DNA of 64,000 nucleotides from Pseudomonas hefeiensis (lineage in GTDB: Bacteria; Pseudomonadota; Gammaproteobacteria; Pseudomonadales; Pseudomonadaceae): positions 6,019,001-6,083,000 of the forward strand of contig NZ_CP117449.1 of NCBI RefSeq assembly GCF_030687835.1, written 5' to 3'. Shown here in pieces: positions 17,457-26,928 of the stretch. The notes beneath the pieces are model-generated. The model did not search any database. It was not told the DNA's origin and saw nothing but the letters and a program-made list of their open reading frames with translations. Numbering within the stretch: the first letter of the stretch is position 1; each line of letters opens with the position of its first letter. A program made the translations under genes and the position numbers.

Positions 17457-18512
17457 TTACTGGATATCTTCCGGCTTGACGATCACCCAGTTCTTGTCCG
17501 CCGTCACCGGCAGCCCTTCCTTGGCCTGGGCTGCGGCGTGCTTGGCCATCATGCCGTTGATCTGGTCCATGTACTTGTCCTTGCGGTTGACCCACAGGTG
17601 AATGCCACCCTTGGCCACGTTCACATCGTGGAACAGCATGTAGCCGTCGCTGCTGGGGGTGTCGCCGGCCACAAGCACCGGTTTTTTCCATTCGTCGATG
17701 TAGGTCAGGATTGCCGCGTGCTTGCCAGCCATCCAGGTCGCCGGAGTCCACAGATACGGTGTGTACTCAAGGCTCAGGTTGGCCTTCTCGTCATATTTTC
17801 CATTGGTGATCTGCTTGCGGGCGGTGGTCAGCTCGCCGGTCTTGCGATCCTTGAGCAGCGTGGTCACGCCGATGATGTTCTGCGGCTTGAGGTTGTAGCC
17901 GTACTTCGGATCAGCGGCGACCATGCGCACCAGTTCTTCCGAAGCCGCGGTCATGACATAGACCTCGATGCCGTTTTCCATCAGTTTGTTGTAGAGCTCG
18001 ACCTGACCGGTGAAAATCTTCGGCGGGTTGACGTTGTAGTTGACCACCTTGTCGCCGTCGTAATACGTGGTCGGGACCGGCTTGCCAGAAGCCATCAATT
18101 CGTCGACGTAGCCTTTGAGTTCCTTGAGGGTAAAGCCGGAAAACACCTGGGCGACCCAGGGGTAGCAGACCATGTCGTCCACTTCGCACAAACGGTAGTA
18201 GTAGCTGAACAGGCTTTCCTTGTGTTCGGCCGTGTCTTTGAACGGTATCAGCTTCAAGGACGGGTCGAGGGTTTCACGGGTGATGAGGCCCTTGTTCTCC
18301 ATGAACGGCAGTAACGACTCCTCCAGGTCGTAGCGGTAACTGGTGTTGTCCATGTCGAACACCGCGTAGTTACCCTTGTTGGCGTTGGCCGCAATCATCG
18401 CGTCCAGCGCCTTGGCCTGTTGCGCAGGCCAGTGCTTGAGCTCAGTGGCGAGCGCCTGGCCAACGAGGCCCAGGCCCAAGGCGACAACGAGAAGGTGAGG
18501 TACAAGCTTCAT
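17457..18512 (-). CDS. pchP: Phosphorylcholine phosphatase-like HAD hydrolase
   Basis: 351 residues from ATG 18512. It has a cleavable signal peptide (KLVPHLLVVALGLGLVGQALA), so it is periplasmic. The HAD motif I FDMDNTSYRYDLEESLL contains the nucleophile Asp53 and Asp55; a later MTAASEELVRM is a plausible motif II, and GDTPSSDGYMLF carries the motif III/IV acidic residues. The DMDNT form and overall sequence are those of Pseudomonas phosphorylcholine phosphatase PchP, which releases phosphate from phosphorylcholine derived from host lipids. The upstream in-frame extension to 18626 lacks a signal peptide at its start and is unlikely. Confidence 0.8.
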   Translation of the reverse strand: MKLVPHLLVVALGLGLVGQALATELKHWPAQQAKALDAMIAANANKGNYAVFDMDNTSYRYDLEESLLPFMENKGLITRETLDPSLKLIPFKDTAEHKESLFSYYYRLCEVDDMVCYPWVAQVFSGFTLKELKGYVDELMASGKPVPTTYYDGDKVVNYNVNPPKIFTGQVELYNKLMENGIEVYVMTAASEELVRMVAADPKYGYNLKPQNIIGVTTLLKDRKTGELTTARKQITNGKYDEKANLSLEYTPYLWTPATWMAGKHAAILTYIDEWKKPVLVAGDTPSSDGYMLFHDVNVAKGGIHLWVNRKDKYMDQINGMMAKHAAAQAKEGLPVTADKNWVIVKPEDIQ

Positions 18513-18755
18513 CGGCGTTTCTCCAGGGTTCAAAGAGCTCGACGCTAACAAATGCTTGTGACGTTTCTCACCTGCCCGCGACCGCTTGCGTCTTGATAGC
18601 GCCAGCGGCATGCCCATAAACGTCATTGCCTTATTCCATAAACGACAATCTACATACCTTTTTATTATTAATTCATTAGATATCAGGCTGTTAGGCTTCC
18701 CCGCCTCACCGTCGCGGTTTCAGGCGACGGGCACAAGTCCTATCGGAGTTTTTTG

Positions 18756-20147
18756 ATGAGTCTGCCGCTGATCCTCAATCTGCTGGTGTTCCTCGCCTTG
18801 CTGTTCGCTCTGGCGCAAACCCGTCACAGCACCTGGAGCCTGGCCAAAAAAGTGCTGCTGGCACTGGTGTTGGGCGTGGTGTTCGGCATCGTCCTGCACA
18901 CGATTTACGGCGCCGGCAACCCGGTGTTAAAAGCCTCGATCAGCTGGTTTGACCTGGTGGGCAACGGCTACGTGCAGTTGCTGCAAATGATCGTGATCCC
19001 GCTGGTCTTCGCCTCAATTCTCAGCGCCGTGGCGCGCCTGCATAACGCCTCATCCCTGGGCAAGATCAGCTTCCTGACCATCGGCACGCTGCTGTTCACC
19101 ACCGCCATCGCCGCCCTTATCGGCATCGGCCTGACCAACCTGTTCGGTCTCACCGCCGAAGGCCTGGTGGCCGGCACCCAGGAAATCGCCCGCCTGCAGG
19201 TGATCCAGAGCGACTATGCCGGCAAGGTCGCTGACCTGAATATCCCGCAATTGCTGCTCTCGTTCGTTCCGCAGAATCCCTTTGCCGACCTGGCCCGGGC
19301 CAAGCCGACCTCGATCATCAGCGTGGTGATATTCGCGGCTTTCCTGGGTGTCGCGGCGCTGCAATTGCTCAAGGATGACGTGGAAAAAGGTCAGAAAGTG
19401 GTCAACGCCATCGACACCCTGCAAAGCTGGGTGACACGTCTGGTGCGGCTGGTGATGAAACTGACCCCGTACGGCGTACTGGCGCTGATGACCAAAGTGG
19501 TGGCCGGTTCCAACGTGCAGGACATCATCAAGCTCGGCAGTTTCGTGGTGGTGTCGTACCTGGGGCTGGGTCTGATGTTCGTGGTTCACGGCCTGCTGGT
19601 GTCCGCCGCTGGAATCAACCCGCTGCGCTTCTTCCGCAAGATATGGCCGGTCCTGACCTTCGCCTTCACCAGTCGCTCCAGCGCCGCGACCATCCCGCTG
19701 AGTATCGAAGCCCAGACCAGCCGCCTCGGCATTCCACGGGCCATTGCCAGCTTCAGCGCGTCGTTCGGCGCCACCATCGGCCAGAACGGCTGCGCCGGCC
19801 TCTACCCGGCCATGTTGGCGGTGATGGTCGCACCGACCGTGGGCATCAACCCGCTGGATCCGGTGTGGCTCGCGACGCTGGTAGCGATTGTGACCTTGAG
19901 CTCGGCCGGGGTGGCCGGTGTTGGTGGCGGCGCAACATTTGCCGCGTTGATCGTGCTGCCGGCCATGGGCTTGCCGGTTTCCCTGGTGGCGCTGCTGATT
20001 TCCGTCGAGCCGCTGATCGACATGGGCCGCACGGCGTTGAACGTCAGCGGCTCGATCACCGCCGGGGCGATCACCAGCCAGGTGATGCAGCAGACCGACA
20101 AGGCGTTACTGGATGCCGAGGAGCATGGGGAGTTGGTGCAGGCTTGA
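18756..20147 (+). CDS. Cystine-type dicarboxylate/amino acid:cation symporter (TcyP/YdjN family)
   Basis: About 463 residues with 8-10 hydrophobic segments. It belongs to the DAACS (SDF) symporter family: [35 protein letters not shown] (re-entrant serine-rich loop), [17 protein letters not shown] and the C-terminal [19 protein letters not shown]. The SSAATIP form and the N-terminus resemble the L-cystine transporters YdjN/TcyP more than glutamate or C4-dicarboxylate carriers. ATG 18756 is preferred over the TTG one codon upstream. Confidence 0.82.
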   Translation: MSLPLILNLLVFLALLFALAQTRHSTWSLAKKVLLALVLGVVFGIVLHTIYGAGNPVLKASISWFDLVGNGYVQLLQMIVIPLVFASILSAVARLHNASSLGKISFLTIGTLLFTTAIAALIGIGLTNLFGLTAEGLVAGTQEIARLQVIQSDYAGKVADLNIPQLLLSFVPQNPFADLARAKPTSIISVVIFAAFLGVAALQLLKDDVEKGQKVVNAIDTLQSWVTRLVRLVMKLTPYGVLALMTKVVAGSNVQDIIKLGSFVVVSYLGLGLMFVVHGLLVSAAGINPLRFFRKIWPVLTFAFTSRSSAATIPLSIEAQTSRLGIPRAIASFSASFGATIGQNGCAGLYPAMLAVMVAPTVGINPLDPVWLATLVAIVTLSSAGVAGVGGGATFAALIVLPAMGLPVSLVALLISVEPLIDMGRTALNVSGSITAGAITSQVMQQTDKALLDAEEHGELVQA

Positions 20148-20157
20148 TTGCCTGATA

Positions 20158-20251
20158 CTTGTGGGAACAAGGCTTGCTCGCGAAGAACGGTGATGCGGTT
20201 TGACTGAAGCACCGCGTCGTCTGAATCGCGAGCAAGCTTTGCTCCCACATG
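20158..20251. repeat. REP element pair (inverted)
   Basis: TTGTGGGAACAAGGCTTGCT near 20159 and CGCGAGCAAGCTTTGCTCCC near 20226 in opposite orientation, between the convergent symporter and folA genes; may double as a bidirectional transcription end. Confidence 0.8.
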
Positions 20252-20255
20252 TGGC

Positions 20256-20768
20256 TTACAGCTTTTCCCACACCTCAAAGCTGTAGGCCGGCTTATCTTC
20301 CTCGGCCGGGTTCGGCTGGTTCGAAACCAATTCCCACTGGCTCGAATCGAACTCCGGGAACCAGGCATCGCCATCCGGGCTCAGCGCCACGCGGGTCAGG
20401 TACAAGCGATCCGCCTGATCCAGGGCCTGGGTGTATAGCTGGGCGCCACCAATCAACATCAGTTCGTCGACACCCTGCTGCAACGCCCACGACTCGGCCC
20501 GTTCCACCGCTGCCTCCAGCGTGGAAAAGACTTCCGCGCCCTCCAGCACGAGGTCCGGCTGACGACTGACGACGATATTCAAGCGCCCCGGCAGCGGCCG
20601 TCCCAGAGAGTCCCAGGTCTTGCGACCCATGATGATCGGCTTGCCCAAGGTGGTGGCCTTGAAGTATTTAAAGTCCCCCGGCAAGTGCCAGGGCATGCTG
20701 TTGTCGACGCCGATCACACGGTTTTCACCGAGGGCTGCGATCAGGCTTAAAGGGAGTGTTTTTTTCAT
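20256..20768 (-). CDS. folA: Dihydrofolate reductase
   Basis: 170 residues from ATG 20768. Motifs: SLIAALGENRVIGVDNSMPW with the catalytic-site Asp-loop (MPWHLPGDFKYFK), GRKTWDSLGRPLPGRLNIVV for NADPH, and GGAQLYTQAL. Reduces dihydrofolate to tetrahydrofolate and is the trimethoprim target. Length is typical for chromosomal FolA. An in-frame extension to 20807 has no good start site. Confidence 0.96.
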   Translation of the reverse strand: MKKTLPLSLIAALGENRVIGVDNSMPWHLPGDFKYFKATTLGKPIIMGRKTWDSLGRPLPGRLNIVVSRQPDLVLEGAEVFSTLEAAVERAESWALQQGVDELMLIGGAQLYTQALDQADRLYLTRVALSPDGDAWFPEFDSSQWELVSNQPNPAEEDKPAYSFEVWEKL

Positions 20769-20831
20769 GCCGGCGAGGATACCAGAGGCCACAGCGGTTA
20801 TGCTCAACGCTCATTTGCGACGGAAGCGCCT

Positions 20832-22211
20832 GTGCCTGAACCTCTGACAGAACTGCACGACCTCTGGTTGACCGAGACGGTACGCTTGCGTGAAGAACAC
20901 GCCGGCCCGCTCGAGGACCAGGAAGCCAATCGCCTGGCCCGCGCGGCGGGTGGCGACTTATCCAGCCGTATCCGCCACCGCGCCCGCTGGCTGGCCGAGC
21001 GCGACGGCCTCAGCCAGGCCCTGCATCACTGGCTGCAAGGGGCGCGCCTGGCGCTGATCATAATGGCTGTACTCGCCATCATCAGTGGCGCCGGCCTGGG
21101 GTTTGCCGCACTCGGCGACGGACAAACGCCGGTCAATGTGTTCTGGGCCCTGGGCAGTCTGTTGGCGTTGAACCTGATCTTGCTTATTGGCTGGGCCCTG
21201 GGCCTGATCTTTGCAGGTGAGCAAGGTGCCGCGTTGGGGCGCTTGTGGTTGTGGCTCAGCGAAAAACTCGCCCGCGATGCCAAGGCTGCGCAACTGGCGC
21301 CAGCCCTGCTGCTGTTATTGCAACGGCACAAGCTCAATCGCTGGGCGCTCGGTGCGTTGGTCAATGGTTTGTGGTTGCTGGCGATGCTCAGCGCGCTGGT
21401 CATCGTACTGATGCTGATGGCCACCCGGCGCTACGGTTTTGTATGGGAAACCACCATTCTCGGCGGCGAGACTTTCGTCGTCATGACCCAGGCCCTCGGC
21501 GCGCTGCCCGCCCTGTTCGGTTTGAGCGGGCCAACCGAAGAGATGATTCGCGCCAGTGGCGACGCCGCGCTGAATATCGAAAGCGCCCGCCAGGCCTGGG
21601 CCGCCTGGCTGGTGGGCGTGACGCTGGTCTACGGCGTGTTGCCGCGCCTGTGCCTGGCGCTGTTGTGCCTGTGGCGCTGGCGTCGCGGCCGCGCCACGCT
21701 GCGCCTGGACTTGAACCTGCCAGGCTATGCCCAACTGCGGGAACGGCTGATGCCCAGCAGCGAGCGCCTGGGCATCAACGATGCCGCTCCCGCGCAATTG
21801 CATCAAATTGAAAGTAACGTCGGCACGCTGGAAAGCGACGGTGCACTGCTAGTGGCGATCGAACTGGACGACCGGCCTTGGCCACCGAAACTGCCAGGCA
21901 CGGTGAAAAACGCCGGCGTGCTCGACAGCCGTGAATCCCGCCACAAACTCCTCGAACAACTGTCGCGCTTTCCTCCCGCGCGACTGGCGATTGCCTGCGA
22001 CCCGCGACGTTCACCGGATCGTGGCAGCCTGGCATTGATCGCCGAGCTGGCCCGCAGCGCCAGCGCGACCCGCATCTGGCTGCTGCAGGCCCCGCCCGGG
22101 CAAGCGCTGGACGCCGAACGCCTGGGCGACTGGCATAACGCGCTCCAACAGCTGCAATTGCCCTTCGCTGACTGCGCGCCTTTGAACTGGCTGGAGACCG
22201 GCCATGACTGA
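20832..22211 (+). CDS. DUF2868-family membrane protein
   Basis: 459 residues with a GTG start at 20832. Hydrophobic segments are visible at about residues 70-95, 105-125, 175-200 and 255-285 (for example LALIIMAVLAIISGAGLGFAA), and a soluble C-terminal half follows. It overlaps the next gene by 8 bases, a pairing widely seen in Pseudomonas for DUF2868 and DUF3482 proteins. Function unknown; a membrane complex regulated by the GTPase is an inference. Confidence 0.75.
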   Translation: MPEPLTELHDLWLTETVRLREEHAGPLEDQEANRLARAAGGDLSSRIRHRARWLAERDGLSQALHHWLQGARLALIIMAVLAIISGAGLGFAALGDGQTPVNVFWALGSLLALNLILLIGWALGLIFAGEQGAALGRLWLWLSEKLARDAKAAQLAPALLLLLQRHKLNRWALGALVNGLWLLAMLSALVIVLMLMATRRYGFVWETTILGGETFVVMTQALGALPALFGLSGPTEEMIRASGDAALNIESARQAWAAWLVGVTLVYGVLPRLCLALLCLWRWRRGRATLRLDLNLPGYAQLRERLMPSSERLGINDAAPAQLHQIESNVGTLESDGALLVAIELDDRPWPPKLPGTVKNAGVLDSRESRHKLLEQLSRFPPARLAIACDPRRSPDRGSLALIAELARSASATRIWLLQAPPGQALDAERLGDWHNALQQLQLPFADCAPLNWLETGHD

Positions 22212-23577
22212 ACCCAATAAGCCGCTGAAACTGGCCGTGGTCGGCCACACCAATGTGGGCAAAACCTCCTTGCTGCGCACACTGACCCGGGACGTCGGCT
22301 TCGGCGAAGTTTCCCACCGCCCGAGCACGACCCGACACGTCGAGGGCGCACGCCTGTCGGTGGATGGCGAAGCGCTGCTGGAGCTGTACGACACGCCGGG
22401 CCTGGAAGACGCCATCGCCCTGCTCGATTATCTCGAGCGCCTGGAGCGTCCTGGTGAACGCCTGGACGGGCCGGCACGCCTGGCGCGGTTCCTGGACGGT
22501 AGCGAGGCACGGCAACGTTTCGAACAGGAGGCCAAAGTGCTGCGGCAATTGCTCGCCAGCGATGCCGGGCTCTATGTGATCGATGCACGGGAGCCAGTGC
22601 TGGCCAAGTACCGTGATGAGCTTCAGGTGCTCGCCAGTTGCGGCAAACCGCTGCTGCCAGTGTTGAATTTCGTCAGCAGCGCCAGCCACCGCGAGCCCGA
22701 CTGGCGCGAAGCCCTGGCACGATTGGGGCTGCACGCCCTGGTGCGCTTCGACAGCGTCGCCCCGCCCGAGGATGGCGAGCGGCGCCTGTATGAAAGCCTT
22801 GCGCTGTTGTTGGAAAGCGCCCGTGGACAATTGGAACGACTGGTCGCTGATCAACAGGCCCAACGCCTGGCTCGCCAGCACAGCGCGAAGCGCTTGATCG
22901 CCGAACTGCTGATCGATTGCGCCGCTTGCCGACGCAGCGTAGCCAGCGATGCCGAGCTGGAACGCCAGGCCATCAACGAGCTGCGCAACGCGGTACGTCA
23001 GCGGGAACAACGCTGCGTCGAAGCCTTGCTCAAGCTCTACGCCTTCCGCCCCCAGGACGCCGCCGCCAGCGATTTGCCTCTACTCGACGGCCGCTGGGGC
23101 GACGACCTGTTCAATCCCGACACCCTCAAACAGTTGGGCGTGCGTGTCGGTGGCGGGATCGCGGCGGGCGCGGCGGCCGGTGCCGGCGTGGACTTGCTGG
23201 TGGGCGGTCTGACCCTCGGCGCCGCCGCCCTGGCCGGAGCCATTGCCGGCGGCGCCCTGCAAACCGCCCGCAGCTACGGCAATCGGTTGATGGGCAAGCT
23301 CAAGGGCCAACGGGAGCTGACAGTGGACGACAGCGTGCTGCGCCTGGTAGCCCTGCGCCAACGGCAACTGCTACAAGCCCTCAACCAGCGCGGCCATGCG
23401 GCAATGGACAGCATCCACATCGCCACACCCCAGGACAAAACCTGGCGCGAGGGCAAATTGCCCGAGGCGCTAAACAAGGCCAGGGCGTATCCGCAATGGT
23501 CGTCGCTTAATCCGCAGGCGCGCTTGAGCCAATCGGAACGCCAGGAACAGATCGAGCAGTTGGCCGAGCAGCTCTAG
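22204..23577 (+). CDS. DUF3482-family P-loop GTPase
   Basis: 457 residues. The N-terminal Era/Obg-like G domain has G1 GHTNVGKTSLL (residues 15-25), a G3-like LYDTPGLED, and FVSS in the region of the base-recognition motif. The C-terminal half contains a glycine/alanine-rich hydrophobic stretch (GGGIAAGAAAGAGVDLL... GAIAGGALQTA) that may insert in or near the membrane. Translation is coupled to the DUF2868 gene. Physiological role unknown. Confidence 0.78.
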   Translation: MTEPNKPLKLAVVGHTNVGKTSLLRTLTRDVGFGEVSHRPSTTRHVEGARLSVDGEALLELYDTPGLEDAIALLDYLERLERPGERLDGPARLARFLDGSEARQRFEQEAKVLRQLLASDAGLYVIDAREPVLAKYRDELQVLASCGKPLLPVLNFVSSASHREPDWREALARLGLHALVRFDSVAPPEDGERRLYESLALLLESARGQLERLVADQQAQRLARQHSAKRLIAELLIDCAACRRSVASDAELERQAINELRNAVRQREQRCVEALLKLYAFRPQDAAASDLPLLDGRWGDDLFNPDTLKQLGVRVGGGIAAGAAAGAGVDLLVGGLTLGAAALAGAIAGGALQTARSYGNRLMGKLKGQRELTVDDSVLRLVALRQRQLLQALNQRGHAAMDSIHIATPQDKTWREGKLPEALNKARAYPQWSSLNPQARLSQSERQEQIEQLAEQL

Positions 23578-23602
23578 ATGCCCCCCCTGTGGCAAGGGAA
23601 TG

Positions 23603-23690
23603 TGTGGGAGCAAGGCTTGCCCGCGATGAAGACACCGCGATCTCTGGGGAAATGAGGCGCCTGTATCGCGGGCAAGCCTTGCTCCCACAG
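23603..23690. repeat. REP element pair (inverted)
   Basis: TGTGGGAGCAAGGCTTGCCC and its inverted partner GGGCAAGCCTTGCTCCCACA about 45 bp apart, downstream of the GTPase gene. Confidence 0.85.
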
Positions 23691-23727
23691 AGAAAGCCCC
23701 TCGCCACAAGAGCGTCGCTACCGGTGG

Positions 23728-24219
23728 TTATTCGTCGGTCAATGCGCTGAGCGCCGCCGCGGCTTCAGGCAACTCCAGCTCACTGAACACCTTCACTCCA
23801 TGCCGCTTGAGCAACGCCGCCGTCACGCCTTCGCCGCTGACCTTCACACCGCTGAACGTCCCGTCGTAGGTCAACAGATTGCCGCACGACGGGCTGTTGG
23901 CCTTGAGCACGGCGATACGGATAGCGTGTTCGCGCACCCGTTCCAGCGCTTGATACGCGCCGGACAGAAACTGTTCACTGACATCGTCACCCTCGGTGGT
24001 GATCACCGTCGACTGGCCGTCGAGTACCTGCGCGCCTTGCCCCCCGGGAATTTCCGCCGCCGCCCGAGGCGTGGGCAAGCCGCCGGCGACTTCCGGGCAC
24101 AGCGGCACGACCCGACCTTCATCGAGCCAGTGTTGAAGCTGATCGAACGGACCGCTGGCTCCGCCGTCGTAGCGCACGCGATGTCCGAGCAGGCAGCGAC
24201 TGACGAGGATCTTTTCCAT
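23728..24219 (-). CDS. DUF523-family protein
   Basis: 163 residues. It begins EKILVSRCLLGHRVRYDGG and has CPEVAGGLPTPR and LKANSPSCGN, the Cys/Arg signatures of DUF523 proteins. The family has no firm biochemical role; the cysteines suggest a metal or Fe-S site. The gene is 2 bp downstream of the 2OG-oxygenase gene on the same strand, so the two are probably cotranscribed. Confidence 0.8.
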   Translation of the reverse strand: MEKILVSRCLLGHRVRYDGGASGPFDQLQHWLDEGRVVPLCPEVAGGLPTPRAAAEIPGGQGAQVLDGQSTVITTEGDDVSEQFLSGAYQALERVREHAIRIAVLKANSPSCGNLLTYDGTFSGVKVSGEGVTAALLKRHGVKVFSELELPEAAAALSALTDE

Positions 24220-24221
24220 GC

Positions 24222-24854
24222 TCAGAACAGCTCAGTGCCACGGCGCCGGAACCAGCCGGTCAAGGACAGGCGATCCCGCGCGGCCGGCAGGACTTCATGG
24301 GGTATGTCCCCCGACAGGAACACCACCAGACAACCGCCGGTGGGCACCACGTCGTGCTCCACGCCATCGTCCAGGTACATGCGTAACTGGCCGCCATGCG
24401 CCGGCAGCCAGGCGTCATTGAGGTAAAGCACCGCTGACACTATGCGTCGATCGTCATCGCGGAAACGGTCGACGTGCTTGAGGTAGAAGGCGCCGGGAGG
24501 GTACAGCGCGAAGTGGCTTTCAAAATCCTCCAGCCCCAGGAACAACCCGCGATTGATCGCCTCCCGCAGGCTGTCCATCAAGCCCAGGTAACGGTCGCAC
24601 GCCTGTGCCTGGCCGGGCTCGATCCATTGGATACGATCACCCCGAATCCCTTCACGAACCTCCGAAAACGGCCCGCGCCCGACCGCGGCCGGGGCGAGTT
24701 CGCCTTCGGCGGCGCGCTGGCGACATTCGGCTGCCAGCGCACGGGTCAGCGCATCCGGCAGGAAAATATTCTGCTGCGACCAGCCGCGCTCGGCCAGGTC
24801 GTCGACGATACGCAACAGCAGTGGGTGATCAGAAGGTATTTGCATGGCGCGCAT
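24222..24854 (-). CDS. 2-oxoglutarate/Fe(II)-dependent oxygenase (prolyl 4-hydroxylase-like)
   Basis: About 210 residues from ATG 24854, which follows an AGGA site 5 bases upstream. The double-stranded beta-helix core has the iron motif H-x-D (KHVDRFRDDDRRI), a downstream His (GDIPHEVLPA) and the 2-oxoglutarate-binding Arg a few residues later (ARDRLSLTGWFRRR). This is the prolyl-4-hydroxylase-type arrangement. Substrate unknown; translation elongation or ribosomal proteins are targets for some bacterial relatives. The ORF extends in frame up to 24956 but that part looks non-coding. Confidence 0.8.
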   Translation of the reverse strand: MRAMQIPSDHPLLLRIVDDLAERGWSQQNIFLPDALTRALAAECRQRAAEGELAPAAVGRGPFSEVREGIRGDRIQWIEPGQAQACDRYLGLMDSLREAINRGLFLGLEDFESHFALYPPGAFYLKHVDRFRDDDRRIVSAVLYLNDAWLPAHGGQLRMYLDDGVEHDVVPTGGCLVVFLSGDIPHEVLPAARDRLSLTGWFRRRGTELF

Positions 24855-24994
24855 AGTATTCCTGTGCCTGCAAAACCGACAGCGCCGCGCAGCGGGTTTG
24901 TCACGCTTGATGGTGCAGGCGCAGGAACTTGATACGAATTCTCGACAAGTCCCCACACCCCACGGAGAATAGTCGGCTGCTGACAGGAGTCCCT

Positions 24995-25744
24995 ATGCGC
25001 CGTTTGCTTTTCTCATTGTTGATGTTCTGTGCGTTGCCCGCCTGGGCAGACAGCTACGACCAGTTGTACAAGGTCGCCGGCTGGCCGGAACAACGGGCGC
25101 ATTTCAATGATGCCTTGAGCGCCGCGCAGCAGCGTTACCAGAGCAGCCTGCCACCGGCAGTGTTCCAGGCACTGGTGAACAACAGCAATCAACGCTTCGC
25201 CCCCCAGGCCATGGACCAACGGGCCGAGGCGCAATTGCGCAAGAACCTCACCGACCCATCCCCGGCCCTGAGCTTTTTTCAGTCGCCCCTGGGCCGCAAA
25301 GTCGTGGCAGCCGAGTTGCTGGCGACCCGTCGCGATCAATTGGCGAAGAACGCCAAGGGCCTGCCGAAGATGCAAGTCAGCGACAACCGCCTGTTGATCA
25401 TCGGCCACCTGGCCCAGTCCCTGCCCGCCCGCGAGGCCGGCGCCGAAGTCAGCCTGGCGATTGCCGGCGTGGCGGCGGACAGCCTGAGTTCGATGATCCC
25501 CGGCCTTCTGGGTGCCGGCCAGGCCCAGGGCATGCTGAACGGTCAGCGCCAGCGTCTGATGGAACAGATCGGCACAGACTTAAACAACACACTGCTGTAC
25601 GTCTACCGCGACCTGACGGATACCGAACTGGAAGAGTTCGCCACCTTTGCCGAGTCGGCTGAGGGCCAGGCCTATTATCAAGCGGCCTTGGCAGCGATTC
25701 GCGCGGGGTTGGCGGTGGGGCAGAGTGCTTCGAGTCTTCAATGA
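24995..25744 (+). CDS. Exported DUF2059-family protein
   Basis: 249 residues from ATG 24995 with an AGGAG site 7 bases upstream. Signal peptide RRLLFSLLMFCALPAWA with cleavage near residue 18. The mature part is helical, and its C-terminal segment (LTDTELEEFATFAESAEGQAYYQA) matches the DUF2059 pattern of periplasmic Pseudomonas proteins. No catalytic residues are evident and the function is unknown. Confidence 0.78.
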   Translation: MRRLLFSLLMFCALPAWADSYDQLYKVAGWPEQRAHFNDALSAAQQRYQSSLPPAVFQALVNNSNQRFAPQAMDQRAEAQLRKNLTDPSPALSFFQSPLGRKVVAAELLATRRDQLAKNAKGLPKMQVSDNRLLIIGHLAQSLPAREAGAEVSLAIAGVAADSLSSMIPGLLGAGQAQGMLNGQRQRLMEQIGTDLNNTLLYVYRDLTDTELEEFATFAESAEGQAYYQAALAAIRAGLAVGQSASSLQ

Positions 25745-25767
25745 ATCTTTAGCGCCTGTGAGGCAGC

Positions 25768-25863
25768 CATCGCGAGCAGGCTCGCTCCCACATTGGATCT
25801 CGGACAATCACAATATCTGGATTTACCCGACACTCCTGTGGGAGCGAGCCTGCTCGCGATAGC
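25768..25863. repeat. REP element pair (inverted)
   Basis: ATCGCGAGCAGGCTCGCTCC near 25769 and TGTGGGAGCGAGCCTGCTCG near 25837, inverted, between two convergent genes. Confidence 0.85.
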
Positions 25864-25873
25864 AATAACCCGG

Positions 25874-26821
25874 TCAGCGCCGAACCCGGCTCATCCGTTT
25901 CGTCAGAAACCCAAACATCTCCTGACGCATCGCCAGTGCTTCATTCGCCAGGTGATGCCGGCCTTCGGGCAACATCAGCACCTGGGGTCGATCGAACTTG
26001 CTGCGCAACACTTGCAGGTTATGCGCCCAATCCACCGTCATGTCCGCCTGGCCCTGCACGATCAATGGCTGGCGCGGGCTGCTCGGGGCGGCTTCGATAC
26101 GCTTGATCCATTGCCCCAACGCGCCCACCCACGCGGTGGGCAGGCGCAGCGGTTGCAGCGGGTCGGCTTGCAGGAATGGCAGGAACTGCGGGTCGGTGGA
26201 GTTCTCGCTGAAACGCCGGGCGATGCCGCTTACAAAGGGTTTAAGCAAGTAGTAACTCAGGCGTGACCAGCCCCAGGCCCGAGGCCGCACCAAGGGCGAC
26301 AGCAGTATCACCTGACCTTGGGCCGGGCTGTGTTCGCCCTGATTGAGCACGTGATCAACCACGATCGCGCCACCTGTACTTTGTCCGCATAGATGCCAGG
26401 GTTTGGGCAGCTCCAGTGTCCCGGCCTCGGCCAGCAGGCCTTGCAACGTGGCCTGGTACTCGTCGAAATCACCGATGCTGGCGCGCTCGCCACTGGACAG
26501 GCCGTGACCCGGGAGGTCGCAGGCGATCACGGCAAATTTCTGCTCCAGCGCCCACTCGATCAAGTGCCGGTACAGCCCCATATGGTCGTAATAACCGTGG
26601 AACAGAAACAGCGTCGCCCCAGCTTTCTCCGGCCACCAGACCTGACCCACCAGCTCATATCCGTCTATCTCGAAACGCCCCAGCCCCTTGCGCAACGTGT
26701 GGTGGGGAAAATCCAGGCCGTAGAACCGCTGATAAGCCAGCGCCTGCGCAGACAGCGGCTGCCACTGAGCCAAAGGTTGCAGGCTGGCACGCAGGTGATC
26801 GGGGTCGAAACTGACGGGCAT
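25874..26821 (-). CDS. Alpha/beta hydrolase (lysophospholipase-like)
   Basis: 315 residues from ATG 26821. Features: FLFHGYYDHMGLYRHLIEW (oxyanion strand), DLPGHGLSSGERASIGDF, the nucleophile elbow LCGQSTGGAIVVDH with Ser as nucleophile, and a C-terminal His in EGRHHLANE. The pattern is that of the serine aminopeptidase/lysophospholipase (Hydrolase_4) group. No signal peptide. Substrate uncertain; monoacylglycerols or lysophospholipids are typical. Confidence 0.8.
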   Translation of the reverse strand: MPVSFDPDHLRASLQPLAQWQPLSAQALAYQRFYGLDFPHHTLRKGLGRFEIDGYELVGQVWWPEKAGATLFLFHGYYDHMGLYRHLIEWALEQKFAVIACDLPGHGLSSGERASIGDFDEYQATLQGLLAEAGTLELPKPWHLCGQSTGGAIVVDHVLNQGEHSPAQGQVILLSPLVRPRAWGWSRLSYYLLKPFVSGIARRFSENSTDPQFLPFLQADPLQPLRLPTAWVGALGQWIKRIEAAPSSPRQPLIVQGQADMTVDWAHNLQVLRSKFDRPQVLMLPEGRHHLANEALAMRQEMFGFLTKRMSRVRR

Positions 26822-26928
26822 AGGATTTCCAGGCAAAAGCGCAAAGCGCGAAACAGACTTTGTAGGCCTGCGATATTCATCTGTCGCGCCAGGCATGGCA
26901 AGCTACGCGGCCCCAGAGGATCGACTCC

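Noticed and set aside
16698..17479. Long open frames on both strands with repeated LAKAVCQSESM/SLLAKTAAHS-type motifs
   Set aside because: They arise from the REP array: the same peptide motif recurs at the repeat period on both strands, with no start site or family match.
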